Source: Apus apus
Taxonomy: Eukaryota > Chordata > Aves > Apodiformes > Apodidae
Reading direction: 5' to 3'
Length of the DNA stretch: 64,000 nt
NCBI RefSeq assembly: GCF_020740795.1
Contig: NC_067282.1
Coordinates: forward strand, 166,834,274 to 166,898,273
Part shown: positions 1-12,521 of the stretch, piece after piece
Position numbering within the stretch: position 1 is the stretch's first letter
Layout: every line of letters begins with the position of its first letter
Notes under the pieces: model-generated
Told to the model about the DNA's origin: nothing
What the model saw: the letters and a program-made list of their open reading frames with translations, nothing else
The model's database searches: none
Made by a program: the position numbers and the translations under genes

Positions 1-142
1 GCTCACTTGGCTTCTGACTGCAGTTTTTCAGATTATATTTAGGACCAGGAGAGCACTGTGCCTGCCTCCTGCCAGTATCTTTTGTGTGCTCTCTCCCTTT
101 CCATGTGTGCTTGGGGAGGAGGGCTGGTTGTCCTCTACTTAC
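1..142. other. Left edge, intron 4 of gene C
   Basis: Begins with the donor GTAAGT of exon 4 at 142 (minus strand). No microexon 5 could be recognised here; it should lie further left. Confidence 0.5.
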
Positions 143-225
143 GACACAGCTGGCTGGCACACTGCTCGCCGTGACAGTCACTGCACGCTGCTCCCATCTT
201 GTATGGGCGCCCTGGGTAATTTCCA
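143..225 (-). CDS. Gene C exon 4 (Cys-rich hinge)
   Basis: 83 nt, lying close to the left edge. Encodes [17 protein letters not shown] and ends CASQLC before donor GTAAGT. Acceptor TTCTTCACAG. Same length and phase as exon 4 of gene B. Confidence 0.88.
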
Positions 226-3200
226 CTGTGAAGAAAAGTAGTACTGCTCTCAAACTGCCCTTGGGAGGAGAACGTTAATACCTACCAGTAATTGCTTCTT
301 AACCTGAGTTTTGCTTCACTTGTGCTGATAGAGCAATGGTCTTTGGATGGTCCCTGTCTGAGTGCCCTGTGCTCAAGACATGCAGTGAAGCAGAAGAGGT
401 TAAATGTAATGGAGCAGCCTGTTGTTTAGAACTGTGGAGATGGCAGTATTGCAAACCTGGGAATTAAAATAGCCTCAAAGCTGGATAATTTGTGTGTGGA
501 GACTGTGGGCTCTTAAAGCTGGTTCTAGCTATGGAGGCAAAAGCAGGCTCAGTTACTGTGTATGTAAATCCATATTCAACCTTGAAGAGGAATCTCTTGT
601 GCTGGAGAATCTCTTATAGGTACTGATTTCATCCATTTGTTGGTAAACCATAGAATCATAGAATGGTTTGGATTGGAAGGGACCTTAAAGATCCTCTATT
701 TCCAACCCCCCCCACCCCCGGCATGGGCAGGGACACCTCCCAGTAGAACAGGTTGCTCAAAGCCTTATTTAGGAGCAATGTGTGTCTCCCCGTTTCCTCC
801 CTCTGCTAGCGGTGTGAGTGGCATCAGCTACCTCTGCCCAGGCTCTTGGCTTGATATTATCTGCCCACCTCTGATACTGCACCAAACACAGGTCAGTGCT
901 TTGCTTTGCTTGGAGCCTGGCCAAAGTGAGTTTTAAAGTGGGCCTCAAACTGCCCATAAACCCAGGGATTTCATATGCATGCAGTCTCGGTAGCGCTGAA
1001 CTTCATGGCAAAACCTCATTACTTTCAGCAAGGTGAGGCTTTCATTACTTGCCCTAAGCTGAAGAAAATCCTTTGGGGTATATTCACTTTAGAAATTGAA
1101 ATTGTGCGCGCATCTTGCTTTGCCCCTTGGCGAAGTTGAAAATAGTTAAGGATTAGATAAATAAAGAACTTGAGTTCCCACTTTTCAAAAGAAACAGCTG
1201 GATGTGACATTACCCTGCTTCTTCATATTTAACAGCCTGTTTGCCACGTCCTCACCCAGCAGGAAAGGGCACAGCTTTAATGTCCTCTCTAGGGGCCCTC
1301 ACCTCCCCAGAGAGCACCCTGCCTGCTCTGCTGTTTGCTATTGGGGGTGTGGGTGCTGCTCCTCCTCCCCGTGGGGTCCCTGCCAATGCAAGTGATCCAT
1401 CATGATTCCATTTCTCTACACGACACAGATCTTGGCTAAGGGCCTGAAGGAGGAAGGCTTAACACATGTCTTCAGGAGGTCTGAGGGACAGCAAGCACCT
1501 CCTGGCAGTGCTGGAGGCCTGCTCACCTGTGCACAGGATTTCTGCACCATCTAGCAGTCTCACCAGCAGGCTGCTGCTGCAAGCATTTCACACTTCAATA
1601 TTTATCCAAACCATTCACCTAGAGGGTTAATTCTGCAGGCACACATGGAAGTATTTCCAGACTTTGGGCTTGCACCTTGACAACTATATGGGGCCACCTT
1701 GGCACTCAGGAGCAAGGGATTAATTTTCAAACTATAATTTCTGTATTTTCTTGTCAGCATCTTACATTTTTCCCTTTCTAGCAAAAAAAAAATAATTCAA
1801 AAGCTGGTTGGATAGCTGGTTGGATAGAAGTGTTCCTCTTTCTCTGTTTTGGGGACAATTTCCTCCCACAAAACACATGAACAGGTGGACTGATCTGATA
1901 AAGTTGCATGTTGTGGGAGGGAAGGGGTAGGACCTAAAACCTGTGAAATATTTGTAATGAAAAACCTTACGCTGGCCCATAGTTGCAGATGAAGTGAGCT
2001 GCATTGGTTATGGAGGTGTACTGCACCCTGGGACAGAAGTGGACAGCACAGCCAACCTTGTAGCTTGTAGCCCAAACGACCTGCAAAGACAGACGAGTAC
2101 ACATTGGTGACAAAGGCTTTGCTTCACCATCTGAAGTGTTAAAGAGAAGACCTGCCCTCCTCTATTTCGTCACGACAAATTGGCTTTGAAGCTCAGGCTC
2201 CCGGAGGGCAGGCAGCAGTGATGGATATCAAAATCACAGTTTGTTCTGGAAAACACCTGATTGTTTTGCCCAGTTCAGCAGGTGTTTATTTAAATGACTC
2301 CAAAAGAAAGAATAACTGGCTGTAACAGGTAGTTTTCCTCTCCTGCAAAGTAGAAGGTGAAGTTTGTCACCTTTGCTTCATGGCAACCCATTAGCTTTCC
2401 TACAGCTCCTTCAAGGGCTGATTGCCCCAGTGCTAAGTCTAGCAGGGATGTGTTAGGCAATTTGCCAGAAGGCACTGGTGCTACGGGAGGAGAAGGGAGA
2501 AGGAGTGTGTCTGGGCTGCAGCTCTGCCTTTTAGCATCACGGCCATGACTAAGATAATCTAAAGGCAAGGGCATTACATCCTCTATTGGTCCTCTGTCTA
2601 CCAGAAGCTAACAGTTTGATCCAGCATCTTATACCTAGCTCAAAAATTACAGTGCAGCCAAACGCTGCAGCCCTGGAAAAATAAACCCTGGGACACAAAC
2701 AGAGGGGAGACAAGGGCACAGTGGTACCTGAGGGTGATTCAACAGCAGCAGTGACTGACTACATGAGAGACATGGAGAGATGCTGGCAGCACAGGAGATG
2801 AAAAAGCACACCCGTGCCTCCACCGACTCAAAGGGGAGGCTTGGCCCTTTCTGTTTGTGGCTGTTTGGTGCCAGCCCTGGAAAGACGGGACAATCCCCAG
2901 GCTCCCGAGGGTGCTCTTAGTGCAGCAGCAGAGCAGAAGCTGCTCCTGACACCAGCCATAGACAACTGCTTCCTTGAGGACAGTGAAGGACAACATCACA
3001 AAAATCTCCCCATCCTAGGCAGCCACCAGTTGAGGCATATGCTGGGGATGTGGTTGTAGTAACTGCAGTAATTGTACCCCCGGGGAAACTTCTCTTCTAT
3101 ACAGGTGGAAAGGAGAGAGAGGAAAGTGGGGTTCCCTGAAGGTGCAGACCCAAGGGTGCCTCCATAAACTAGGCTGACATGCAGCTTCCAGCTGCAGTCA

Positions 3201-6200
3201 CTATCACTGCTGACTCCAAGTAAGAATATTTTCTCATTCTCCCCTGTGCAAACATCCAGGCTACTCCTTTACAAACAATGTGGTAAACAGCACTGCACCT
3301 TAGGGCCAGGTAAGCTGCATTTCACCCCACCAGCTTCAGCTCATCCTTCAAGTCCTAAATGCACATGCATATCTCCACAGAAAATATGAAATAGCTTCAG
3401 GTCAGACCCTAGAGCCACTGTTGCAAGTGGTGTCTCCTCTCCCATAGCCATGGGAGTCATGGTTGGGAAAAATATGCACATGATGCTTGCAGAGCTGCAG
3501 ACAACTCTTTACATGCCGGTATTTCCTCAGCCCTTGGCACTGCTCATGGTGCTGCACGGAGCCTGTCTGCCAGAGCTGGGATCTCGTCCCACCACATACT
3601 GCAGCCCACAGCTATTGCTGTTGCCTGGTTTTTGGCCACCACTTCGCTAAATCTGACTGCTTGGTGGCTGTCCTGTTTTCCTCCTGGAATCATAATGTAA
3701 CTGGCATATCTAAAAAAAATAATGCAGCAGGTCTTTTCCTCCCTAAAATGGGGACATGAGAGCATCTTATGCACACAGACAGAAAAAAAGACCACAAATC
3801 TAGAGTTTCTGTGTCAGAATGGCAAAGCTGGTTAATTGTTTAGATGGAGAAATGCAGTGCCTACCTGGGTATAGTGGCCACATGTTCCTCTGCATTTATT
3901 GGAGCTGTAATCATAGGCGCTGACCTCGTTGTACCAAGAGGTGATGGCTCTTTGCACGGCAAACACAGAAAGTGAGCCAGTCCAGAGGTTTTCTCCAACA
4001 GGGCTAAATGTGGGGTGAGCCTGCCCTGGATCTCTGAGGTATGTATTATGTTTAAACAGGCATTTCTTTGCCCAAGCTTTGGCAGTCTTTGCCAAATCTG
4101 GATCCCAACTCTGCAAAATAAAGGTGACTAAAAATCACTTTGATACCTTAGCAATGCAGTAATTCAGAGCAACTTTCAGGAGAAGAAAAGAGCTATTTGC
4201 CAAACAGATTAAGTGTTTGGGAGGCAATGTGCATTTCCAGGATGTGCTGGCTATGAGAGAAGGTTAATTTAATTTAAACAGTGAGTTTACAGGTAATCTG
4301 GGAATATGCTTACCATACCAATCAGACTGGAGTCTCATGCAGCCTTATGCACTGAAGCCATGGCTTGCAGGTTGGTTCACAAGCATGCAACGATTTTTGG
4401 GACAGTTGAAATTCAACCCCTTGGTTTGCATGTTTGTGTTTGGTGTTTTCAAATGTTAGTGCTGAATTCATATTTGTGGAATCACTCATTTAACTTGCCA
4501 TTCGATCTTACAAAAAATGGTTATTTAAGCGGCTGAGTTACAGAAATATCTGTGTTTGCACTGGAGGTGGTGTCTGGTTTTGTTGAGTTTTCTGGTGAAC
4601 ACTTGATTGAGCAAATACAGTAGTATACTTCCTGGAAAAGGCAGTACTACAAGTCTGTGCCTGTAGTTGTAGTTACACTTTGTTTCATGTAAAAGAAGTT
4701 GTTCAGCACTGCTGAATTATTTTGGATTGAACTTTAAAAAAAACACCACAAAACTTTTTCATTTGTTCTTGTCTACATGTTTTCAAATATCTCCGTTGTT
4801 TCTGCAAATAATAGAATCCCTAGAGAAATTGTTTCGAATGGGTCAGTACCAGTGACTAAGGAAAAGGTGGCTGTTAGATTTTTATGGCCATGTTTTACGT
4901 ATTATAACTTCTTGTACCATATATAAGTCTGAAATAATTTGTGTAGTTTATGCTGCCAATAAGAAATGAAAAATTACAAGACCATACCAAAATACATCTA
5001 CAGAGTTTTTAAAATACTTTGTATCTTTAGTTTCTTCCTATGCCTAACACTGGGGTGGGGGGGTGGGCTGTATTTTCCCACAAAACGGACACATAACATT
5101 TATCTAGAAAATCAGACTATTGAAGATTAAAGGTAAACTTAGGGCGCAGAATCTTATTTTAAGTGAGCAGTTCATATTTTCTTAGATGATAACTGATAAG
5201 GGCAATGAGCAAAATCTGGCATTGTACAAAAAATCTCTCCCAGTCCCAGCATTATTGCAAGTCATGCTGAGGCTGCAGTTTACATCTTGGCTAGGCTCTG
5301 AGTTCACAAGAAGACCATGATCAAACATGTATGACAGTGGTGGATGGACCTTAGTGCTTCACAGATTCGTCTTCCAATTCTGCTTTTTAAGAGCCCACAT
5401 ATCTCTTGTCTCCTTCATGCTATAATAATGTTAATTATAAATTTTAAGTTATATAAAGGTATATGTAATAATAAGTTTAAAAGTAATAAATTCAAAGGTA
5501 AACTAATAATAAATTTAAAGGTACTTTCCTTTTTATGTGTGTGTGAAAGCTTAAACTGGCTGACTGTTGGAAATTAATGTGCAGAAATTGGTAATTCAGA
5601 ATTATGTTTATTTTATGTGTAGTTATACTCCTTATTTGCTTATGAAAGAGCATTTCTGCAAAAAGATTGGACTACTCTATGTGGGGAAAAAGTCACAGGT
5701 CAGGGAAGTTTGCTTATAGATATCATTGCTATTTGGGAAAACAGTAAACTGCAGTTTCTCCCCCACCTCCATAAACTATTTGTCAGGTTTGCTTTTATAA
5801 ATTAAATTAGTTGCTTCATGATTTAGGCAAGGAAAACAGAAAGAATGATAAGTGAAAAGTGATGTGAGGCAGCAGGAAGTCAAAGGAGGCTGCTGTGAAG
5901 CCCTGATGAAGGTGGTGAGACTCTTTCTGCTGGTTTTGAAGAGCCTTGAAACAGACCTAAGCGATGGCTTGTGTGAATGGGAAAGGGGTGACATATATCA
6001 CAAAAATAGACTATTTGGCTTTGTTACTTGCAGTTAAAGGAGTTTTTGTCTTGTATTTTCTTTTAAAAACTGTATTTCCAAAGGGCGGAAATGCCCTGAG
6101 TTCATAGTCTTCATTTTTACATAACCAGCTGGAGAGATCTACAGGAAACAGAAGTTCCCTGTGAAATACAGAAATCGTCTTCTTTGCCTCATATTTGAAG

Positions 6201-9200
6201 TGCTAAAGGCCATTAGAAAATGAAGAAATATGCTGTTTTCAATTCAAATGCTTTTACTTTCATAATAGATTTTATCATATATTGTACTGCTTTTTCCACA
6301 CAAAATTCTTCCTGGGAGAGGTCCTACTTAAGGTTCTACAGTGTTTTTAAAGAAACGTACCCTGATTTAGAGGCAATATAGGCCCACTGTTGAGTGAGGT
6401 GGGTGCCCTGGTGACAGAGGATATAAAGAAGGCAGAGGTGCTGAATGCCTTCTTTGCCTCTGTCTTTACTCCTGCAGGCTTTCTCCATGAGCCCCAGTCT
6501 CATATAGCCCCAGAAGAAGTCAAGATAAAGGAGTTTGCCATGGTAGATGAGGATTGGGTTAGGGATCAGTTGAGTAATCTGGACATCCATAAATCGATGG
6601 GTCCGGATGAAATGCATCCAAGGGTGCTGAGGGAGCTGGCGGAGGTCATTACTAGTCCACTCTCCATCATCTTCGGTAAGTCTTGGGTAACAGGAGAGGT
6701 GCCTGAGGACTGGAGGATAGCAAATGTCACTCCAGTCTACAAGAAGGGCAAGAAGGAGGACCCGGGTAACTATAGACCGGTCAGCCTCACCTCCATCCCT
6801 GGAAAGGTGATGGAACAACTTGTCCTTGGCACTATCTCTAGGCATATCAAGGACATGGGGGTCATCAAGAGCAGTCAACATGGTTTTACCAAGGGTAAGT
6901 CATGTTAGACTAACCTTATAGCCTTCTATGAGGAAATTACTAGGTGGATAGATGATGGTAGAGCGGTTGATGTGGTCTATCTTGATTTCAGTAAAGCATT
7001 GGACACCGTCTCCCACAGCATCCTTGTAGATAAGTTGATCAAGTATGGGTTTGATGATCAGGCAGTGAGGTGGATCAAGAACTGGTTGAAAGGAAGAAGT
7101 CAGAGAGTTGTAGTCCATGGGGCAGAATCTAGTTGGAGGCCTGTGACTAGTGGAGTCCCTCAGGGGTCGGTACTGGGACCGGTGTTGTTCAACATCTTCA
7201 TCAACGACTTGGATGAGGGTACAGAATGTACCCTCAGCAAGTTTGCTGATGACACCAAGCTGGGAGGAGTGGCTGACACACCAGAAGGCTGTGCTGCCAT
7301 TCAGAGAGACCTAGACAGGCTGGAGACTTGGGCGGGGAAAAACCTGATGAAGTTCAACAAGGGCAAGTGTAGAGTCTTGCATTTGGGGAAGAAAAACACC
7401 ATGTACCAGTACAGGTTGGGGGCTGACCTGCTGGAGAGCAGTGTAGGTGAGAGGGACCTGGGGGTCCTGGTGGACAGGAGGATGATCATGAGCCAGCAAT
7501 GTGCCCTTGTGACTAAGAAGACCAATGGCATCCTGGGGTGCATTAGAAAGGGTGTGGTTAGTCAGTCAAGAGAGGTTCTCTTCCCCCTCTATTCTGCCTT
7601 GGTGAGGCCACATCTGCAGTATTGTGTCCAGTTCTGGGCCCCTCAGTTCAAGAAGGACAGGGAACTGCTTGAAAGAGTCCAGCGCAGAGCCACAAAGATG
7701 ATTAAGGGAGTGGAACATCTCCCTTATGAGGAAAGGCTGAGGGAGCTGGGTCTCTTTAGTTTGGAGAAAAGGAGACTGAGGGGTGACCTCATCAATGTTT
7801 ACAAATACGTAAAAGATGAGTGTCAGGAAGATGGAGTTAAGCTTTTTTCAGTGATGACCAGTGATAGGACAAGGAGTAATGGATGCAAATTGGAGCATAG
7901 GAGGTTCAAGGTGAATATCAGAAAAAAAATTTTTACTCTGAGAGTGACAGAGCACTGGAACAGGCTGCCCAAAGAGGTTGTGGAGTCTCCTTCACTGAAG
8001 ACATTCAAAACCCGCCTGGACACATTCCTGTGTGATGTGCTCTAGGTGATCCTGCTCTGGCAGGGGGGTTGGAGTAGATGATCTTTCGAGGTCCCTTCCA
8101 ACCCCTATGATTCTATGATTCTATGATTTAGTTCCTGTTTTATTGTTAATAACCTAAATGTGTTTCTTAAGCATTTTTTTTTAATATTTCAGTTCTTTAA
8201 TTTTTCAAAAGGAAAAATTAGACACAATTTTAAAAGATGAATATTGCTCTTTTAATATACCACACCAAGATTTTCTTGCTGCAAGGCCAGTAAAAAAATC
8301 CAGAAAACAGAATCTGGAGCAATATGTACTAGGCGTTCAGGATGCCCAGCTAAGAAAGCTGAAGTATCAAGACACAGATAGAAGAGAAACTAAATTGTTT
8401 CCTGTCATGCTTTCAACTCAAGGCTGCTGGTTGCTCACTTACCCCTTCCTAGTGTGCACTTCCTTTATAGTGTTTGGTAACCAGAAATGTAAATTGAGCT
8501 TTTTATTTTCTTCTTCTGCTTTTTTTTTTTTTCCCCCCCAAACTTTGGTTGCTTTTTTTTGAGCTTTGGTTGGTGTGTTGCTAATTACAGACATGGTTAT
8601 GTCCTCTTCTGGTGGTGACCATGCAAGATGTGAAGAAAGCAGAGCCAAAGGCAAAATATCAGAATTAAGATGATTGCTACGGTGGATCTGAGAGATCTGC
8701 AGAGACTGTCCCAAGAAGAAAAAAGGTATCTCAACTATTACCCAACCAAACCACAAAGGTGATGGATGTTGCAAGGGACAGTTCCCAGGGTACTGGAATT
8801 GACCCTCTCCCAGATCAGAGATGGGCTCCTCAGCCATAAGCCCGGCTTTGTGCACACATTTACAGCTTCATCCTCGTTGGATTTTCCATGTGCCACCCAG
8901 AAGGGAGACATGTGTCACGAGCCATCTGAAATGAGAGTTGGCCATTTTGGGTGTATGTTGATTCATGACAGGCTGTCTTTTGTGCTATGCCTGCAGGTAT
9001 TGCCCCCTGATGTGGCCAGGGAGCAGTGAGGGGATAGAGAGACGTGGGACCTGATGCTTCCAGCTGCACTTGTTGCTCTTTGGCTTCCCCTGAAGCCCCA
9101 GCACCTAGGAACAGCTGTTCTCTTGGCTCAGTCTGTGAGAGCTTTGCAAAGAAAGCTTGGAGAAAGCTCTCCAACATTGTTTGGCAACCGTCTCTGCACT

Positions 9201-9732
9201 TGCTGGCTCAAGTATGAAAGGTTGTGCTGAGGTCTGCCCATAAATTACACCCCAGGCTGCTGAGCTGTGGTGCCTTGGAATGAGGAGGCTTTATACAGCA
9301 CAAAAGCACATCATTAGGCTGAGGGTTGAAATCTTGGGTTTCAAATGAGAAAATTAAGCCAGACAAAACTATACATGTCCTCAATCTTACAAAACCATAT
9401 GATAATCAGAGCCTTTTTTTCTGCTTTAAAAAGAAGTAGCTCCTATGAGCTTTTTTTTTTTTTTTCCATTTGATCACAAAAGCAATATTTGAGAATTGTA
9501 AACACCATCACAATGCTGCACGCTTGCATGTAAGTTGTGAAGATCCCCTTACCATGTAGAGCATGTTGCTGGCTGGTGGATTCACTCCAGACCGGAATCT
9601 GTTATGGGTTTGCACACATTCCTCAATAAACTTTGGATCTCCAATATCAGGCAGCGTCGATGCTTCATAGGAGTCAGAGGAACGACAGAAGTGCAGTAAA
9701 GCCAGCACACAAGCAGAAAATCTGCTTGTCAT
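143..9732 (-). CDS. GLIPR1-like CAP-domain protein, gene C (3' part outside window)
   Basis: Four coding exons are visible: 9553-9732, 3865-4110, 1971-2080 and 143-225. The last exon(s), with the membrane anchor in this family, lie left of the window. The 206 visible residues start with a hydrophobic signal peptide (about residues 1-21), then a CAP/SCP domain. Cleft residues read from the sequence are H92, E100 (in VGENLWTG), E122 (in WYNEV) and H139 (in GHYTQ). Exons 3 and 4 add the Cys-rich hinge, including GNYPGRPY. Exon lengths 180/246/110/83 and phases match gene B, so the two look like a tandem duplication. CAP proteins are secreted or membrane-tethered glycoproteins; GLIPR1 is a p53-responsive, myeloid-expressed member in mammals. 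Start chosen at the first Met before the signal peptide. The exact mammalian orthologue is unclear; GLIPR1 is the closest. Confidence 0.9.
646..770 (-). mobile_element. CR1 LINE 3' fragment
   Basis: Reads on the plus strand as the reverse complement of a CR1 3' end: ATAGAATCATAGAATGGTTT, then the GGAAGGGACCTTAAAGAT block and GGGCAGGGACACCTCCCA. It lies in intron 3 of gene C (226-1970), which otherwise shows nothing recognisable, and is in the same orientation as the gene. Strongly 5'-truncated. Confidence 0.85.
1971..2080 (-). CDS. Gene C exon 3
   Basis: 110 nt ending in phase 2. Encodes [16 protein letters not shown] and [10 protein letters not shown], the C-terminal CAP signature (CAP motif 2). 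Acceptor CTTTGCAG, donor GTAAGG. Confidence 0.9.
2081..3864. other. Intron 2 of gene C, no recognised content
   Basis: About 1.8 kb between exons 2 and 3 of gene C. Only short chance reading frames; no repeat family recognised. Confidence 0.5.
3865..4110 (-). CDS. Gene C exon 2 (CAP core)
   Basis: 246 nt, phase 0 at both ends, acceptor TTTTGCAG and donor GTAGGC. Encodes [13 protein letters not shown] through GHYTQ with all four CAP cleft residues. Confidence 0.93.
4111..9552. other. Intron 1 of gene C
   Basis: 5.4-kb intron. It hosts the long CR1 copy at about 6375-8128. The remainder is AT-rich sequence with short T runs (8520-8531, 9453-9466) and no supported exon. Confidence 0.6.
6375..8128 (+). 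mobile_element. CR1 LINE, long 5'-truncated copy with reverse transcriptase
   Basis: Encodes most of the CR1 ORF2 reverse transcriptase, antisense to gene C within its first intron. The frame is open from about 6390 to 6905, meets one TAG at 6906-6908, then runs in the same frame to the natural stop after 8042. Motifs seen in order: VTPVYKKG and [22 protein letters not shown] (motif A); [13 protein letters not shown] (motif B); FADDTKLGG (motif C with catalytic DD). The thumb and C-terminal part, ending [10 protein letters not shown], follows. The 3' UTR is about 85 bp and ends with repeated ATTCTATG units at about 8108-8128. The endonuclease and ORF1 are missing through 5' truncation, the usual CR1 state. 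One stop in about 1.65 kb suggests a fairly recent insertion. Confidence 0.95.
9553..9732 (-). CDS. Gene C exon 1
   Basis: Encodes residues 1-60: signal peptide and the start of the CAP domain ([23 protein letters not shown]). The donor GTAAGG follows the ATG of the final Met codon (phase 0), the same junction as in genes A and B. Confidence 0.9.
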
Positions 9733-9874
9733 GATTCTCAGCCCCTGGTCTTCCAGCTTTCAGAGCAGAGTGCTTCAGCTGTGTGAGGCGGTTTTAGCAC
9801 CACTGGCAGCGTTTTGTCTGGGAGGCTTGTGGGCTGGACTTTCTTAGCCATGGTAATTGAATACAGCATTGGTC

Positions 9875-9889
9875 AGAGGAAGTGAGTCA
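9875..9889 (+). promoter_or_regulatory. Candidate ETS/PU.1 - AP-1 composite site upstream of gene C
   Basis: The sequence AGAGGAAGTGAGTCA merges a PU.1/ETS core (GAGGAAGTG) with a perfect AP-1 site (TGAGTCA), 143-157 bp upstream of the gene C start codon. Such composites are known in myeloid regulatory DNA. Function is inferred from sequence only. Confidence 0.45.
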
Positions 9890-10917
9890 TATCTCAAGAG
9901 CGTTGCTATGAGAATAAGGAAATTAATCTACAAGTACACATCAGAACTGTGGCAGTTTTGTCTCTTCTTTTTTTTCTTTGTCTAATTCTGGTGGGCAAGA
10001 TGCTTCTCTTCTGTCCTTTGGACTTCTTAGTTTTTGTTTCTTTTCTCCCCACCATTCCATCCATAGCAATCACTCTGGATTGCAGTAAAGTCTTGGATGA
10101 ATTTTCTGTTTTTCATGAAAATAGCATCTCTTTTAAGGCTGTTACTCTGTATCCAAATGCTGTGAGAAATAATTTATTTGAACGATGACTTTTACACTAT
10201 GAACAATCACTTTGGTTGTACATTGAGTTATTGAAGGGGTAACTTTGGCTGAGAACTGCAGTTTAAATATGTGGCAATTATTGATGGGTTTCTCCTGTGT
10301 GCTTTGTGTTGCTATCAATTTCTTCTCCCAAGCTTTAGGAATTTGTAATTCAGTTCCTGCAAGCCAAGTCCCCAGCCAGGGCTGGGTGCTATGAATTTTA
10401 GTGCTGCAACCACACTGGGCTCCACAGCCAGGGGTTAGGAGCCATGCACATTGCCTCAGGTACCCAACGTTCCCTGCTCAGACCCACCACCATCACACCC
10501 CTCTTCCTTACACTGCCCTTAACTATCACCTGTCCAACAAGCTCAGGCCCAGCCTGGACATCTCTGCAGGAATGAGTTTGGGTTTCTTCCCAGTCTGGGT
10601 TTTGGTTTAGGAATCTGCGTCCTTTGAACTTGAGTCTTTTTGAACGTACTTAGGTCCCAGTTATCACTTCTGGGCATGCACTCCTGTAGATGTTGGGGCT
10701 GGTGGCAAAGCCACATTCAGGTTGGTTGTCTGGGGTCAAGCTGTGAGCCAGCAACAGCAACCCCACCAGCACACATTAGGTCCTGTGGGTCACACACATT
10801 CATGGGAAGGTATTCATGGGAAGACTGCTTACAGGTGAAAAGGTCCTCTGAGTGAATCATGGATGAGAAACATTGTGTTCACATCTACCCCACAGACAGG
10901 TTTTTAAAGCAGAATAA

Positions 10918-11350
10918 TGCGGTGGGTTGGCCGCTGCTGTTGCTTACTCACTCCACCTGACCCAGAGGGATGGGGGGAGAAAACAGGAAGAGGAAAAGCA
11001 AGAAAATTCATGGATCAGAATAATGACAGCTTAATATGTCTGGGAAGAGAATGGGGGAAAAAACAAACCCCTCAAGTGCTGTAAACACAATCATTCACCA
11101 CTCCCAATGGCAGGCTGATGCCCAGACAGTCTCTGAGCAGTGGACACCCTGGAAGCCAGCCCCCACTTTTCTTCTTCCTCTAGTTTGTTTGGTTGTTGTT
11201 GTTGTTTGTTTGTTTGTTTTTCTAAATACATTGTTATATGGAATAGAATATCTCTTTGGTCAGTTCAGGTCAGCTGTCCCAGCAGTGTCCCTTCCCAACC
11301 ACTTGCCCACCCTGAGCCTGCTTGCTGTTGCTACATATAAAAGACAGCAG
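10918..11350 (-). mobile_element. Diverged avian retroviral LTR-like remnant
   Basis: Blocks resemble a common avian endogenous retrovirus LTR read in reverse: ACTCACTCCACCTGACCC, a GGGGGGAGAAAACAGGAAG block, and TCTTTGGTCAGTTCAGGTCA followed by GCTGTCCCAGCAGTGTCCC. Both outer ends are unclear and no internal retroviral genes are next to it, so it looks like a degraded solo LTR, moderately old. Broken. Confidence 0.45.
11191..11221. repeat. Simple repeat (TTG)n/(TTTG)n
   Basis: A run of GTTGTTGTTGTTG passing into TTTGTTTGTTTG repeats, inside the LTR-like remnant. Confidence 0.8.
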
Positions 11351-12521
11351 CAGACAAGAACTGACAATTGTGACATTAAATATGTATCTTCTTACACAGT
11401 GACATATTGCAGCATATGACAAAAGCCCAAACATTTGGGCTTCATTTTTTTTCTGTGGGATGCTATGCTCCTTCAGAGCTGCAGCGTGGCTCCGAATTTG
11501 ACTCACCGTGTTCTCAAAACATGAGGTCTATGACAAAGGAGGAGAAACAGCTTTAAATACTGACGGCACAGTTATGCATTGCTGGTATCAGCCAGTAACC
11601 CTCAGCTTGAAAGATGGGTTTGTTTCCCTTGCTAATGAATGTATATAGGAACAATAGGGGTGGAGGGTTAAATGTCTCTAAAACCAAACTGAATCCATCC
11701 ACAGTTTGGGCTCTTTTAATGAGGCTGAGATCTTCCATTTCTGAACCCGAATCTGTCCTCTCCACATTTCATCTTCCCTCTCCTGTTTTTCCTCTCTGCT
11801 GCCCCCTTTTCCCTGCCTACAAGCTCAGGATGGCTGTAATCTACTCTGCATTTCAGATTTTGTCACTGTCTCACATCCTAAAATTAAACTTTACCCACTG
11901 ACAACCCATTTTAAGCCCTGCACTCTCACCTTTCCCTGGTATTCTTCTAGCTATGGAGGACAAAGCTTGACTCTGAGAGGAGAACAGAATAGTACAACTG
12001 ACAAGAGAGTAACTTCAATGGAGACAGATACACATAGGCTAAATATAGTAAAAACCAAGGTTTACTCCTGTTCATAAAAAGTAACACATACAGTTAAATC
12101 TCCATTATCTGGGGAAAACAAAGTCTGGGATAACTGAAGGTTAATGGATTTGAGTTATTGCTTCTTTTGTATACAGTGTGCTGCTTCAGACATGTCTTTG
12201 GGCTGCCCCAGGTTTCCAGGAGGCTTCTTAGCATATGTAGTAATGTATAGTTTTCATGGTTCCTCTAGCAATCTATCCTTAAGCCAGAGGTAAGAGACCC
12301 ATACAGGCAGAGAAGTATGTTGCAGCTACTGCCAATAAATTAATTCTCTGCACAGCCATTTAAATGTTGCCTTGAGTGAAGAAGCGGCCTTTTTTATGCT
12401 GGATAAACATCACAAGGATAATGAAGAGATGCTTAAGTGCTTTAAAAAAAAAATAAAAAATGTGTGCAATTCTCTGAGAGTAATACAGTGGTAGGATCAC
12501 TACCAGTATCTTAATTGATCA

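Larger units (their letters stand above)
9733..12521. other. Intergenic between genes B and C
   Basis: About 2.8 kb holding the proximal promoter region of gene C at its left end, an LTR-like remnant near 10.9-11.35 kb, and the 3' UTR region of gene B at its right end. No coding exon supported. Confidence 0.5.

Noticed and set aside
8439-8855. 138-codon minus-strand frame in gene C intron 1
   Set aside because: Contains low-complexity Lys/Glu text from a poly-T region; no homology recognised.
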